Assembly: GCA_022820485.1 (NCBI GenBank)
Contig: JAJEFJ010000021.1
Coordinates: 62,001 to 126,000 of the forward strand
DNA: 64,000 nucleotides
DNA from: Candidatus Latescibacterota bacterium
GTDB lineage: Bacteria; Latescibacterota; UBA2968; UBA8231
Direction: 5' to 3'
Every line of letters starts with the position of its first letter. Position 1 is the first letter of the stretch. Below are positions 8,254-16,590 of the stretch, piece by piece. The position numbers and the translations under genes were made by a program. The notes under the pieces are model-generated. The model had not been told where the DNA came from. It did no database searches and saw only the letters and a program-made list of their open reading frames with translations.

Positions 8254-9369
8254 CTAGTGCGCCACCGATCCGTCGGCGTGAAAACTGCCCTTAATCGCCC
8301 AGCGCTCGTACGGGTATTTCGCCAGCGCGTCCTCGGCTATTTCAACCCCAATCCCCGGCCGATCTGTCAGCAGCCGATAGCCGCCCTCGACTTGGAGCTG
8401 CTCATCGACGATCTCGGCCATCGGCCCGTTGAGGGCGTTGTGCTCGGTGTGCGTGTAGTTGGGAATGGCCGCGGCTAGCTGCGCGAAAGCCGCGTTGTTG
8501 ATGGGGCTACCCATCAGATGGGGGAACACCCCGACGAAAGCCATCTCGGCCAGCGCGGCAATTTTCTTCACCTGCGTGAATCCGCCCGCCAAGGATAGGT
8601 CCGGCCGAATAAAGCTGACGATCTGGCGGTCGATCAAATCCTTAAACTGGAAGGGGTTGTAGCACCGCTCGCCCGTGGCGATTGGGATGTTGATGTTCTG
8701 GGCGACGTACTCAAGGGCCTCAAAGCTCTGCGGCGGCAGCGGGTCCTCGTAGTACAGTATCTTAAAAGGCGTCAACTCCGTGGCCAGTGCAATCGCTTCC
8801 TCCGGCCGCAAGTTCCGGTGGATCTCCAACCCCAAATCCATCTCGTCCCCAAGCGCCTCCCGCACCGCGGCCACCAATTCCACAGCCGTCGAGATATTGG
8901 CCGTGCTGGTGCGCTGCTCAAACCCGCTGACAAACGGCCCCATCCGAAACGACGTAAACCCCTGCTCCACTCGCGCCCGCGCACTCTCCCGCACCTCCTC
9001 GGGCGTCTGCCCACCGACGTTCTCGTACACCTTTACCTTGTCGCGGCACTTGCCGCCCAACAACTGGTACACGGGCAAACCCACGGCCTTGCCGAATAGG
9101 TCCCACAGCGCCATGTCGATCGCGCTCATCGCCGCGCTCATCGCCGCGCCCATGAAGTGCGCCGACCGCGACACCACCTGATAGTGATGCTCCATGCGCA
9201 GCGGATCCTTGCCCACGTAGTAATCGCTCAACTCCCCCAGCGCCTCTTTCACCACCCCGTGATGCGCCCACAACCCAGCCTCCCCATTGCCGACGATTCC
9301 CTCATCCGTATAGACCCGCACCAACAAAAACCTGCCGACCAAAAACGTCCGAATCTCTGTGATTTTCAT
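8254..9369 (-). CDS. Mandelate racemase/muconate lactonizing-family dehydratase
   Basis: A 371-residue enolase-superfamily protein. The N-terminal capping domain holds ITEIRTFLV and GIVGNGEAGLW. The barrel carries metal-ligand regions: DLGLEIHRNLRPEEAI, YYEDPLPP and IATGERCYNPFQ. A late His motif, FPHLMGSPINNAA, follows. The pattern is that of acid-sugar dehydratases (galactonate, mannonate or galactarate type). The exact substrate depends on residues that cannot be judged without alignment. The gene follows two PhyH genes by 13 nt. The DapA-like gene, which would take a keto-deoxy acid as substrate, lies downstream beyond the GmrSD gene, so a short sugar-acid pathway is plausible. Confidence 0.85.
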   Translation of the reverse strand: MKITEIRTFLVGRFLLVRVYTDEGIVGNGEAGLWAHHGVVKEALGELSDYYVGKDPLRMEHHYQVVSRSAHFMGAAMSAAMSAIDMALWDLFGKAVGLPVYQLLGGKCRDKVKVYENVGGQTPEEVRESARARVEQGFTSFRMGPFVSGFEQRTSTANISTAVELVAAVREALGDEMDLGLEIHRNLRPEEAIALATELTPFKILYYEDPLPPQSFEALEYVAQNINIPIATGERCYNPFQFKDLIDRQIVSFIRPDLSLAGGFTQVKKIAALAEMAFVGVFPHLMGSPINNAAFAQLAAAIPNYTHTEHNALNGPMAEIVDEQLQVEGGYRLLTDRPGIGVEIAEDALAKYPYERWAIKGSFHADGSVAH

Positions 9370-9382
9370 CTTTCTTTCCTTT

Positions 9383-10132
9383 CTAGTACAAACTCATCAA
9401 TCCTTCTGTGCCTTTAATCTGCTTCTTCTCAAAACTCGGACTAAGCCACCGCGCTCGCGACTCCCGCCCCGGATTGCGATACGCATACACCACGCACCAC
9501 CGCGTGTCGCTGTCTTCCTTGCGCGGAGTGACCCCATGCGCCGCATGCGTCCACATCAACACCACTGTCCCCTGCGGCGCCGACAACTCCTCAATCGCGA
9601 GCGGTTGACCGCTAACCGCATGCGCCTTCCCCGCCATCCACCCTTGCGCCAACGCAGCATCCGACTCCGCGTTAATGCCCGGATCCCGATACAAATGGCT
9701 CCCCGGCACTACCTTCAACCCGCCATCGTCGGCTGCAAAGCCATTGACGTAAAAAAACACCCGCACAAAACCCAGCGCCGGATCGTCGTCAGCGTACTCG
9801 TGGCTGTGCCAATTGCTCCCCGGATTGCCCCCTTCGCGGTTCAATGCCACGCAGTGGTCGTAGCGGATTTCCGGCCCCAACACGCGGCGCACCAAGTCCA
9901 GCAGTTGCGGATGCCCGATCAGGCTCTCCAAATAGGCGTCGAATTCAGCGGCAAAGCGCGAGGGGATATATTCCTCGTCATCGCGCGGCAGCGATTGGAT
10001 GCGCGCCAGCGCCACGATCAACTGGGCGCAAGCCGCGTCGGTCAGAACGCCCGGCAGTGCGATGTGCCCGTCGTGGTCGAGTACGGCCCGTTCATCAGCA
10101 CCAAACGCAAAGTGACGAAACAGCGTTTCCAT
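9383..10132 (-). CDS. Phytanoyl-CoA dioxygenase-like protein (PhyH) A
   Basis: A 249-residue double-stranded beta-helix protein of the PhyH non-heme iron, 2-oxoglutarate oxygenase type. The core runs from NWHSHEYADDD (His109, His111), through GGLKVVPGSHLY, to the second His in THAAHGVTP and a downstream Arg (DTRWCVVY). The GGL.VVPGSH strand is typical. The usual His-x-Asp pair is not obvious; the sequence reads W-H-S-H-E. Catalysis may use a different acid or the alignment may shift. It forms a pair with the next PhyH gene (19 nt gap) and is probably co-transcribed with the dehydratase. Confidence 0.82.
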   Translation of the reverse strand: METLFRHFAFGADERAVLDHDGHIALPGVLTDAACAQLIVALARIQSLPRDDEEYIPSRFAAEFDAYLESLIGHPQLLDLVRRVLGPEIRYDHCVALNREGGNPGSNWHSHEYADDDPALGFVRVFFYVNGFAADDGGLKVVPGSHLYRDPGINAESDAALAQGWMAGKAHAVSGQPLAIEELSAPQGTVVLMWTHAAHGVTPRKEDSDTRWCVVYAYRNPGRESRARWLSPSFEKKQIKGTEGLMSLY

Positions 10133-10151
10133 ACTTCAAATTTCCAGTCGG

Positions 10152-10907
10152 TTACGCTTTCACTTCTTCAAAAAGCGAGGCCCGCGCATGGAAATACGGC
10201 GGCTCAAAAAGCAGCGCCTGCCGCTCGGTCAAGGCGACCCCCTCCGGCGGCTTGATGTGGCCTTTGGACCACGACTGCTGCCCAGGACTGTATTTGAACA
10301 ACAGCGAGCGCCGCTGATGCACGGCCTGCCACGGAGCAGTGCCATGCGTGAGCGCCTCGGTAAAAATCACCACCGACCCAGCTTTCGCCTCCGGCACCAC
10401 CACGCATCCGGCCTCGACATGGGCCTCGCGGATTTCCTGCGGACAGGGGTAATTGACCTTGTGGCTGCCCGGAATGCAGCAAAAACCGCCCTGCGCCGGT
10501 CCGGTATCAGCCAAGTTCCAAGACACCACCGTCAGCCCGTTGTACATCTGTCCATTGCGGAAGTGGTAGTACTCCGGCGGATCGTAGGGCGTGTTGCCGC
10601 CGTGCAATCCGAGCCGCTCGGCACCGGCCTCCAAATAAATCGCATAGTAGTGATCAAGCCGAAAGCCGTCGCCTAAGATCACTTTGAGCAGCGGCATAAT
10701 GCGCTCGTGGTCCAGCAAATCGACAAAGGGTTGCCCCCATGTCCAAAACCCGCCGGTGTGCAGCCGCCCTTGCGCCTGCTCGACGGCCGCGCCCATCTCT
10801 TGAGCGTCAATCAGCCGATTCAACTCGGCGACGGCTTCCTGATCCAACACGTCTTCGATGATCAGATAGCCCTGGAGGTCAAACAAATATCGCTCTACTT
10901 CGGTCAT
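10152..10907 (-). CDS. Phytanoyl-CoA dioxygenase-like protein (PhyH) B
   Basis: A 251-residue PhyH-family protein. The first half contains GYLIIEDVLD and a conserved LHGGNTPYD (His102). The core GGFCCIPGSHK is followed by LTHGTAPW (His188), and QRRSLLFKYSPG holds the Arg expected to bind 2-oxoglutarate. The first iron motif reads His-Gly-Gly instead of His-x-Asp/Glu. His-x-Gly or His-x-Ala is seen in iron/2-oxoglutarate halogenases, but LHGG is also common in uncharacterised PhyH branches, so no halogenase claim is made. It is the first gene of the long minus-strand run. Its substrate is unknown. Confidence 0.82.
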   Translation of the reverse strand: MTEVERYLFDLQGYLIIEDVLDQEAVAELNRLIDAQEMGAAVEQAQGRLHTGGFWTWGQPFVDLLDHERIMPLLKVILGDGFRLDHYYAIYLEAGAERLGLHGGNTPYDPPEYYHFRNGQMYNGLTVVSWNLADTGPAQGGFCCIPGSHKVNYPCPQEIREAHVEAGCVVVPEAKAGSVVIFTEALTHGTAPWQAVHQRRSLLFKYSPGQQSWSKGHIKPPEGVALTERQALLFEPPYFHARASLFEEVKA

Positions 10908-11021
10908 GGATAGTGGCTCCTATTCGGGTGGACGTTAAGCGGGGTGCATTGGTGCGATTATGAAGGATTAGTTAGGAAGCAGATGTCTGGTTTAAGTAGA
11001 CTTAAGGCGTAGCGAAATTTT

Positions 11022-11567
11022 CTACAAGTTCTGATTTAGAAAATTTTTCAGCGGTTCCAGTGCTATATTTTCAAAGTCCCAGTAACGAGGATTAAAAGGA
11101 TCTTCAAGAATGCCAAGCACTTGCTTATAAGCATATATCTTTGCTTTCATACCGGGCGGCTCGTATTCACTCATGCACTTGCTTATACACTCCTTGTATT
11201 CTTCAAAACACTCAAAAATTATTTCGTGTTCCGACCTTATTATTCTTTCTAGCAAGTTTTCCACGGCTCCATTACTATTATCGTCAGGAAAAAGAAATAT
11301 CTTAAATCCTTCCAATCGTTCGAGAGTATGCTCAACATCAGCTTTAGTTCTTTCACAATCCGAGTCGGCATCAAATATAATTAAAACCTGTGAGCCTCTA
11401 GCCAAGGCGTCTTCAATGTCATTTATGACGCCTCCTTTCAAGTTGCTCTTTCCGTATATTGATCGACACTCAAAATTTTTACTGGAATAACCTAAATTTT
11501 TGATATAGGATTCCAAGAAACTCTCATCCTCTTTTCCTTCGACAATAATCAAAGTTTTATCATTCAT
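11022..11567 (-). CDS. TOPRIM-domain protein (DUF3226-like), defence partner
   Basis: A 181-residue protein with a TOPRIM core: IIVEGKED near residue 10 (Glu10) and IIFDADSD near residue 66 (Asp66, Asp68), followed by NGAVENLLERI. The C-terminal part (AKIYAYKQVLG...WDFENIALEPLKNFL) fits the DUF3226 family. TOPRIM domains in OLD-type and PARIS systems act as nucleases: an ATPase partner senses phage and releases or activates them. The start lies 2 nt after the stop of the ATPase gene, so the two are translationally coupled. The AT-rich composition contrasts with flanking genes. Nuclease function is inferred. Confidence 0.78.
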   Translation of the reverse strand: MNDKTLIIVEGKEDESFLESYIKNLGYSSKNFECRSIYGKSNLKGGVINDIEDALARGSQVLIIFDADSDCERTKADVEHTLERLEGFKIFLFPDDNSNGAVENLLERIIRSEHEIIFECFEEYKECISKCMSEYEPPGMKAKIYAYKQVLGILEDPFNPRYWDFENIALEPLKNFLNQNL

Positions 11568-11569
11568 AG

Positions 11570-12628
11570 CTAATGGCGAATATCGATACCCACATCTAAG
11601 GCATTCTCCAGATCATCCGGCGAATATCTGTAGGCTTTGATCCTATCGTCATCGAACTTGCTCAGCCAGAAGCAGGCGACTGAGTCCGCTTTGTCCTGCA
11701 AGGCCAGACTCAAGCTCTTTATGACATCGCTGCTGTGGGTCGTCATGAATATCTGTGTATTGTTTTGCTTGGAAGACTCCAGCACCATCTCCCACATATA
11801 CTTTATAGAAGAAACATGGAGCCCGTTTTCAATCTCGTCGATTACCAAAATCCCGTTCCTAACCCAATATATAGCGGAAAGGATATTCAGAACATGCACC
11901 ATTCCACCACCAAGGTGATTAATTGGCAGAAAATTATCGGTCCCAATATCGATCATAACAATACGATCCAATCCTATCCTTATATCTTTTACTTTCGGCT
12001 CTATAGACTGAAGCCTACTTACTAGAACATCCTTGCGTTTCTCGTTAAGCATCCTGTCAACCATCTCTAGACCGTATGTTTGACCTAAAAAGCAAGTATA
12101 TGTAATTTCCCTATAATCCTCTTCTGATTTGAAATTAAATGAAGTGTCTCCTGTTACCAGATTTATTGTAGTCTCGTATGGACGATTTTCTTTAGTTGAA
12201 TGAGTAAGTATAAACTTTAGCGTACTTAGTGATTGCTCTGTTGTAGAACTTAATACACCTGTTTGAACCGTGCCTCTCTCGCCTCTGTCTCTATTGAAGG
12301 ATCCATAGCTTGGCACAACATTGATTTCTCTACTTCCTGTTCTTTCCTTGCCAAATAACCTAAATCCCTTAGTATATTTCTGGTTATAAAAAAAACTCTT
12401 CAAGTCGGAGTTCTCGTTAAGGGTCAATTTCCTATGTTTTTCCATATGATCTATATGATATATGGGGTCTAGTATCCCAGTTAGTAAAAAAATCGATTCC
12501 AACACCGAGGTTTTACCGCAGTTATTTCTGCCGACAAACAGATTGATCCGTGCAAGGTCGTTGATTTCCAGCGACTTGATGCCGCGGAAATTCTCAATTT
12601 TTAGCTGCTCGTAAAAATGCTTTTCCAT
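11570..12628 (-). CDS. AAA ATPase (OLD/AriA-like), defence partner
   Basis: A 352-residue SMC/ABC-like ATPase of the AAA_15/AAA_21 type. It opens with FRGIKSLEINDLARINLFVG and Walker A GRNNCGKTS at 33-41. Near the end lie Walker B GILVIDEIENGLH and the Sensor-like IFMTTHSSDVI. This layout is that of the ATPase half of OLD nucleases and of AriA in PARIS. The TOPRIM domain is on a separate downstream protein, as in PARIS (AriA plus AriB). No reverse transcriptase or UvrD helicase is nearby, which argues against retron-linked or Gabija systems. It is AT-rich relative to the window and probably horizontally acquired. Confidence 0.82.
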   Translation of the reverse strand: MEKHFYEQLKIENFRGIKSLEINDLARINLFVGRNNCGKTSVLESIFLLTGILDPIYHIDHMEKHRKLTLNENSDLKSFFYNQKYTKGFRLFGKERTGSREINVVPSYGSFNRDRGERGTVQTGVLSSTTEQSLSTLKFILTHSTKENRPYETTINLVTGDTSFNFKSEEDYREITYTCFLGQTYGLEMVDRMLNEKRKDVLVSRLQSIEPKVKDIRIGLDRIVMIDIGTDNFLPINHLGGGMVHVLNILSAIYWVRNGILVIDEIENGLHVSSIKYMWEMVLESSKQNNTQIFMTTHSSDVIKSLSLALQDKADSVACFWLSKFDDDRIKAYRYSPDDLENALDVGIDIRH

Positions 12629-12658
12629 ATTATGCCACTAGGTGAACAAACGGGTGTA

Positions 12659-12880
12659 CTAGTTGGGGCAATGCTCTGCCTCCTCCGCCTCAAACTCGGT
12701 AATCGCGTTGCGAAAGTCCAAGCCGATCATAGCCCAGTCCCTTGCAATCGCGGCATGGTCTGCTTCCACGCCGCTCGGGTACGATTTGTACTGATTCAGG
12801 CTGTTACTGAAGTCCATAAGACGCGCTATTCCCTCCAGAAAGGACGGCCGCGCACCCAAGTAGTAACTATGACGTTCCAT
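12659..12880 (-). CDS. Small conserved hypothetical protein
   Basis: A 73-residue, mostly helical protein (MERHSYYLGARPSFLEGIARLMDF...). The end is acidic (EFEAEEAEHCPN), and one segment reads YPSGVEADHAAIARDWAMIGLDFRNAI. Short proteins of this type are common in uncultured GC-rich bacteria and have no known function. It sits 30 nt upstream of the AAA ATPase gene in the same direction and may share its transcript, since a perfect TATAAT lies 26 nt before its start. No membrane helix or catalytic motif is seen. Its base composition resembles the host more than the ATPase does, so it may predate the defence insertion. Confidence 0.55.
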   Translation of the reverse strand: MERHSYYLGARPSFLEGIARLMDFSNSLNQYKSYPSGVEADHAAIARDWAMIGLDFRNAITEFEAEEAEHCPN

Positions 12881-12905
12881 TTCCTAACTCCCTATTTTTA
12901 CAGTG

Positions 12906-12911
12906 ATTATA
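12906..12911 (-). promoter_or_regulatory. Promoter -10 element
   Basis: On the minus strand this reads TATAAT, a perfect sigma-70 -10 box, 26 nt upstream of the small gene at 12880. The -35 region is weak (TGTTTA at a 17-nt spacing). It could drive the small gene and the coupled ATPase/TOPRIM pair. The intergenic stretch 12881-13110 is otherwise without recognisable features. Confidence 0.4.
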
Positions 12912-13110
12912 CTATTGTGTAAGCTATATAAACACATGTTATCATACTACTTTTTTGGTTGCCTTCCGTCAAGCGCATCCTCGCCCTAGCTCCCCTCTAC
13001 CGTGAATGCCGACTAGCTTGGTTGCCCCCGACCTAATTTCCGCTAGCGTCCTTCATACTGAGTAGCTGCAAACGATCTTATTGACAGTCTAGATCAAACT
13101 ACCCGTTCCT

Positions 13111-14322
13111 TCAAGCCGCCAGAATCTTCTCGTACACCTCCATCCGCTCGCCTTCGCGCTCTGCTGGATCAGCTAGCTTGAGCCAAACCGCCTGATCCTT
13201 TTTGCCCGCAGCGACGTTCTGCACGGCCCCCGCTTCCTCGGGCTTGAGCCCGCTCCAAATCACCTCGCCGTCCTGCAAAAAGACGTACTTGTCAGCGTGA
13301 GCGTCCAAAATCCGCTCTTGGTTGTCGCGGTAAAAAAGCGCCTGCTCGCTGGCCGTCTGCCGCAGTCGCGCGATCTGCTCCGGAGGATCGGCTTTCGCGG
13401 AGTCGAACTCAGCCACCGGCGGCGTTAGGCCCTCCATGACAAAGTCGATCTCGTCCAAGTTCACTGTCCCGAAGCCGTGCTCGGCCGCCACCGCCACCGG
13501 ACTGCGGTCGCGGCGGAAAGGTGGCGTCGGCCAATCGAGCCGGGGATCAGTGCCCATCAGGTGCGAGCCGCAAGCGTCAGTGGCGATGACGTGATCGCCA
13601 GCGACCAAGCAGTCGGCAATCCGGCCCTCGCCGCCCCACTCCATGCGCGCCTGACCAGTCAACCCGTCGATAATGTTGAGGCAAGGCTGGGCAATCAGCC
13701 CCAAGTCGGGCAGGACATACGAGAGGCGGATGACGTGGTGGAAGTACGTGCGCAAGCGGCCGTGCGGCGGGATCGGCGGCAGGCCGAAGAGGTTTTTCAG
13801 GCACAGGGTGATGCCCATAAAACCGTGGTTTTTCATCTTGGCCAGCGAGACAAAGGCATCGGCCTCGCCCAAGGCGGCTGAAAGCTGGTACTCGGAAAAC
13901 ATGATCCCACCGCCGGGTACTTTGTAGCGCTCGAAGGGCGGGTCACCGGCCTCGACGTATTCGACGCCGAATTCCTCCAAGATCGGCTTGGCGTTGAAAT
14001 CATCACCCGGCCGCTCACCCGGCGGCGCAGCACTGGTATCAAGCGCGAAAATCTCCGCGTCGCTGCGCTCCCGCAAAAGCCGCAGCACCGCCCGCATCAC
14101 GTCGTCGTCCACCAATTCCTGCCGCCGCCCGCCGATCCGACGGATATTATTGGTGCGCATCTGCATGTTGATCTTGATGCCGATGCGCCGCGCCTTTTCG
14201 ATTTTGGCCCACGACCGGCTCAACGGCGCGGTGATTTCCACTAGCCGGTCGTAGATCTCATCCAGCGACGCTTGGTGGCTACAGTGGGTCGCGCGGACGG
14301 TGTACTCTTTCTGATTGCTCAT
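13111..14322 (-). CDS. DUF362-domain protein
   Basis: A 403-residue protein of the DUF362 family, recognisable from RRIGIKINMQM near the start, the central DAFVSLAKMKNHGFMGITLCLKNLFGLPP block, and a later INIIDGLTGQ-like segment with the DHVIATDACGSHLMG motif. DUF362 proteins are uncharacterised; some carry ferredoxin domains, which this one lacks. I chose ATG at 14322 because GGGAGGAG lies directly upstream; the longer frame to 14361 has no such site. It is divergent from the propeller operon at 14449. No membrane segment is seen, so a cytoplasmic role is likely. Its function is unknown. Confidence 0.8.
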   Translation of the reverse strand: MSNQKEYTVRATHCSHQASLDEIYDRLVEITAPLSRSWAKIEKARRIGIKINMQMRTNNIRRIGGRRQELVDDDVMRAVLRLLRERSDAEIFALDTSAAPPGERPGDDFNAKPILEEFGVEYVEAGDPPFERYKVPGGGIMFSEYQLSAALGEADAFVSLAKMKNHGFMGITLCLKNLFGLPPIPPHGRLRTYFHHVIRLSYVLPDLGLIAQPCLNIIDGLTGQARMEWGGEGRIADCLVAGDHVIATDACGSHLMGTDPRLDWPTPPFRRDRSPVAVAAEHGFGTVNLDEIDFVMEGLTPPVAEFDSAKADPPEQIARLRQTASEQALFYRDNQERILDAHADKYVFLQDGEVIWSGLKPEEAGAVQNVAAGKKDQAVWLKLADPAEREGERMEVYEKILAA

Positions 14323-14374
14323 AGCTCCTCCCGATTGTGAATGGACTTGGACAAGTTGCACATCACGCCGTCAG

Positions 14375-14403
14375 TTGACAAGAATCGGCGGCGCTCATTA
14401 TGT
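14375..14403 (+). promoter_or_regulatory. Promoter for the propeller/ligase operon
   Basis: TTGACA at 14375-14380 is followed after 17 nt by TTATGT at 14398-14403. The surrounding sequence, GCCGTCAGTTGACAAGAATC, is nearly repeated at 62833-62850 with the same promoter geometry. It lies 46 nt upstream of the GTG start at 14449. Confidence 0.5.
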
Positions 14404-14448
14404 ACTTAAGACGTTTAACCTACACTCCCGCTCTACCAAGGACTAGCC

Positions 14449-16590
14449 GTGCCCAACCTCCGCCTGCAACTTCCCTGCGCCCTTCTCGGCCTCCTACTCG
14501 CCGCTTCCAGCGCCTACTCAGCCGACTGGCCCTCTTGGCGCGGCCCCACGCAAAACGGCGTCTCCGAGGAAACGGGCCTCGTCGCATCTTGGTCGCCCAT
14601 CTGGCACGCCGAATTTACTGGCCGCTCTACCCCCATCGTCCTCGACGGACGAGTCTTTGTCATCGGTCGCCGCGGTGAAGGCATAGAACATGAGGGCGTT
14701 GTCGCCGCCTTTGACGCCCAAGACGGCACCCTGCTCTGGGAACACGCCTACAACATCTTCCACACCACCATTCCCTTCAACCGCGTTGGCTGGGCCAGCC
14801 TCTCTGGCGATCCAGAGACCGGCTATGTCTATGCCCACACGGTCAGCGGACTGTTCTTGGGCTTCGACCGCGACGGCAAGGTCGTCTGGTCGCGCTCGCT
14901 AACCGAGGAATTCGGACGCATCTCCGGCTATGGTGGGCGCGTCCACACGCCCGTCGTCGATGAAGACCTCGTCATCATCAGCTATCTCAGCTCCAATTGG
15001 GGCAGCCACACGCCAGGCCGCCACCGCTACTTCGCCTTTGACAAGCACAGCGGCGAGGTCGTCTGGATCGCCACCCCCGGAGGCCGGCCGCTCGACACCA
15101 CGTACTCCGTGCCCGTCGTCGCCACCATCAACGGCGTCCGCTTGCTCATCGGCGGCAACGCCGACGGCTCCATCTATGCCATGAAAATCCGCACTGGCGA
15201 GAGCGTGTGGGGCTTCAAGCTCAGTCGGCGCGGCATCAACTCTTCGGTCGTCATCGCGGGCGACAAGGTGTACGCGGCGCACAGCGAAGAAAATCTCGAC
15301 AACACCGCCCTCGGCCGCGTCGTGTGCATCGACGCCACCGGCAACGAGGTCTGGCGCTACGACGGCGTCTTCGCCGGTTACAGCAGCCCAGTCGTCCACG
15401 ACGGCCGCTTGTACATCACCGACAACTCGGCCAACATCCACGCGCTCGACGCCGAGACCGGCCAAGTCCACTGGGTTCACAACATCGGCACCGTCGGCAA
15501 GGGATCGCCCGTGCTAGCCGACGGCCGACTCTACGCACCAGAGGTCAACGGCCGCTTTGTCATCGTCGCCCCCGGCTCCGACTCCGCCGAGACGCTCGAC
15601 CTCGCCGAGATTGCAATGCCCGACGGACGCCCAGCCGAACTGTTCGGCTCACCAGCCGTAGCTTACAGCCGCATCTACCTTTCCACCGAGGCTGGCGTTT
15701 ACTGCCTCGGCGACCCAGAGGCGCAGTTCAAAGTCGCGGCAACCGCAGCCAACTACCCGCGCGAGCAAGCTACCCCAGACGCAACACCGACGCACCTGCA
15801 AATCATCCCCGCCGAAGTCGTCGCCCAGCCTGGGGCCCGCGTGTCGTTCCGCGCCCGAGCCTTCGACGCACACGGTCGCCTAATCGGCCCAGTCGAAGCC
15901 GAATGGACACTCGCCGGTCCAGTCGGCCAACTCGACGGCAATACGCTTACTCTCGCAGACGCACCCAGCGGCGGCAAAATCGTCGCCAGTGCTGGCGAAT
16001 TGGCCACCGAGGTGCGCATCGCCGTGCTGCCGCCGCCGACGTATAGCGAAGACTTCGAGGGATTCACCGTTGACGCCTCACCAGCTTGGATCGGCACAGG
16101 CACCAAATTCAAGGTGCGCGAAATGCAAGGCAACAAGGTGCTGGTCAAACCGCCTGCCGCCCGCGGCCTGCACCGCGCCAACACCTATATCGGCGCGCCC
16201 GCCATGACCGGCTACGCCATCCAAGCCGACCTGCTCGGCACCAAGAAGCGCCGCGCCGTCCCCGACATGGGCCTGATCGCAAATCGCTACACCCTCGACA
16301 TGATGGGCTACCACCAGCAGTTGCAGATTCGCACTTGGGCCGCCGAGTTGCGGATGGCCAAAACGGTGCCCTTCACCTGGGAAACCGGCGTCTGGTACAC
16401 CATGAAGATGCAGGTGGAAATCGAAGGCGACACAGCCCATATCCGCGGCAAAGTCTGGCCCCGCGACGAGCCAGAGCCAGCCACGTGGACCATCCAAGCA
16501 GTCGATCCCCTGCCCAACCGCAGCGGCAGCCCCGGCATCTACGGCTATTCTCCCGCTGAAATCTACTACGACAACCTGAAAGTTTGGTAA
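14449..16590 (+). CDS. Exported PQQ-like beta-propeller with C-terminal lectin-like domain
   Basis: A 713-residue protein starting at GTG. A signal peptide ends near ASSAYSADW, followed by the family opener DWPSWRGPTQNGVSEETG. Repeated propeller blades fill residues 25 to about 430, with typical phrases such as GEVVWIATPGG, VYAAHSEENLDN and GNEVWRYDG. An Ig-like stretch (about 445-520) and a concanavalin/LamG-like domain (about 525-713, DFEGFT...YDNLKVW) come next. True PQQ enzymes need specific calcium and PQQ ligands that I cannot confirm, so a structural or carbohydrate-interacting role is equally possible. It is the first gene of a three-gene coupled operon. Confidence 0.85.
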   Translation: MPNLRLQLPCALLGLLLAASSAYSADWPSWRGPTQNGVSEETGLVASWSPIWHAEFTGRSTPIVLDGRVFVIGRRGEGIEHEGVVAAFDAQDGTLLWEHAYNIFHTTIPFNRVGWASLSGDPETGYVYAHTVSGLFLGFDRDGKVVWSRSLTEEFGRISGYGGRVHTPVVDEDLVIISYLSSNWGSHTPGRHRYFAFDKHSGEVVWIATPGGRPLDTTYSVPVVATINGVRLLIGGNADGSIYAMKIRTGESVWGFKLSRRGINSSVVIAGDKVYAAHSEENLDNTALGRVVCIDATGNEVWRYDGVFAGYSSPVVHDGRLYITDNSANIHALDAETGQVHWVHNIGTVGKGSPVLADGRLYAPEVNGRFVIVAPGSDSAETLDLAEIAMPDGRPAELFGSPAVAYSRIYLSTEAGVYCLGDPEAQFKVAATAANYPREQATPDATPTHLQIIPAEVVAQPGARVSFRARAFDAHGRLIGPVEAEWTLAGPVGQLDGNTLTLADAPSGGKIVASAGELATEVRIAVLPPPTYSEDFEGFTVDASPAWIGTGTKFKVREMQGNKVLVKPPAARGLHRANTYIGAPAMTGYAIQADLLGTKKRRAVPDMGLIANRYTLDMMGYHQQLQIRTWAAELRMAKTVPFTWETGVWYTMKMQVEIEGDTAHIRGKVWPRDEPEPATWTIQAVDPLPNRSGSPGIYGYSPAEIYYDNLKVW

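Noticed and set aside
11022-12628. Gabija system
   Set aside because: The ATPase and TOPRIM domains are on separate proteins and no UvrD-like helicase (GajB) is beside them.
14899-15480. Long open frame opposite the first propeller gene
   Set aside because: It is the antisense shadow of a GC-rich coding region with strong third-position bias, and has no motif or ribosome site.
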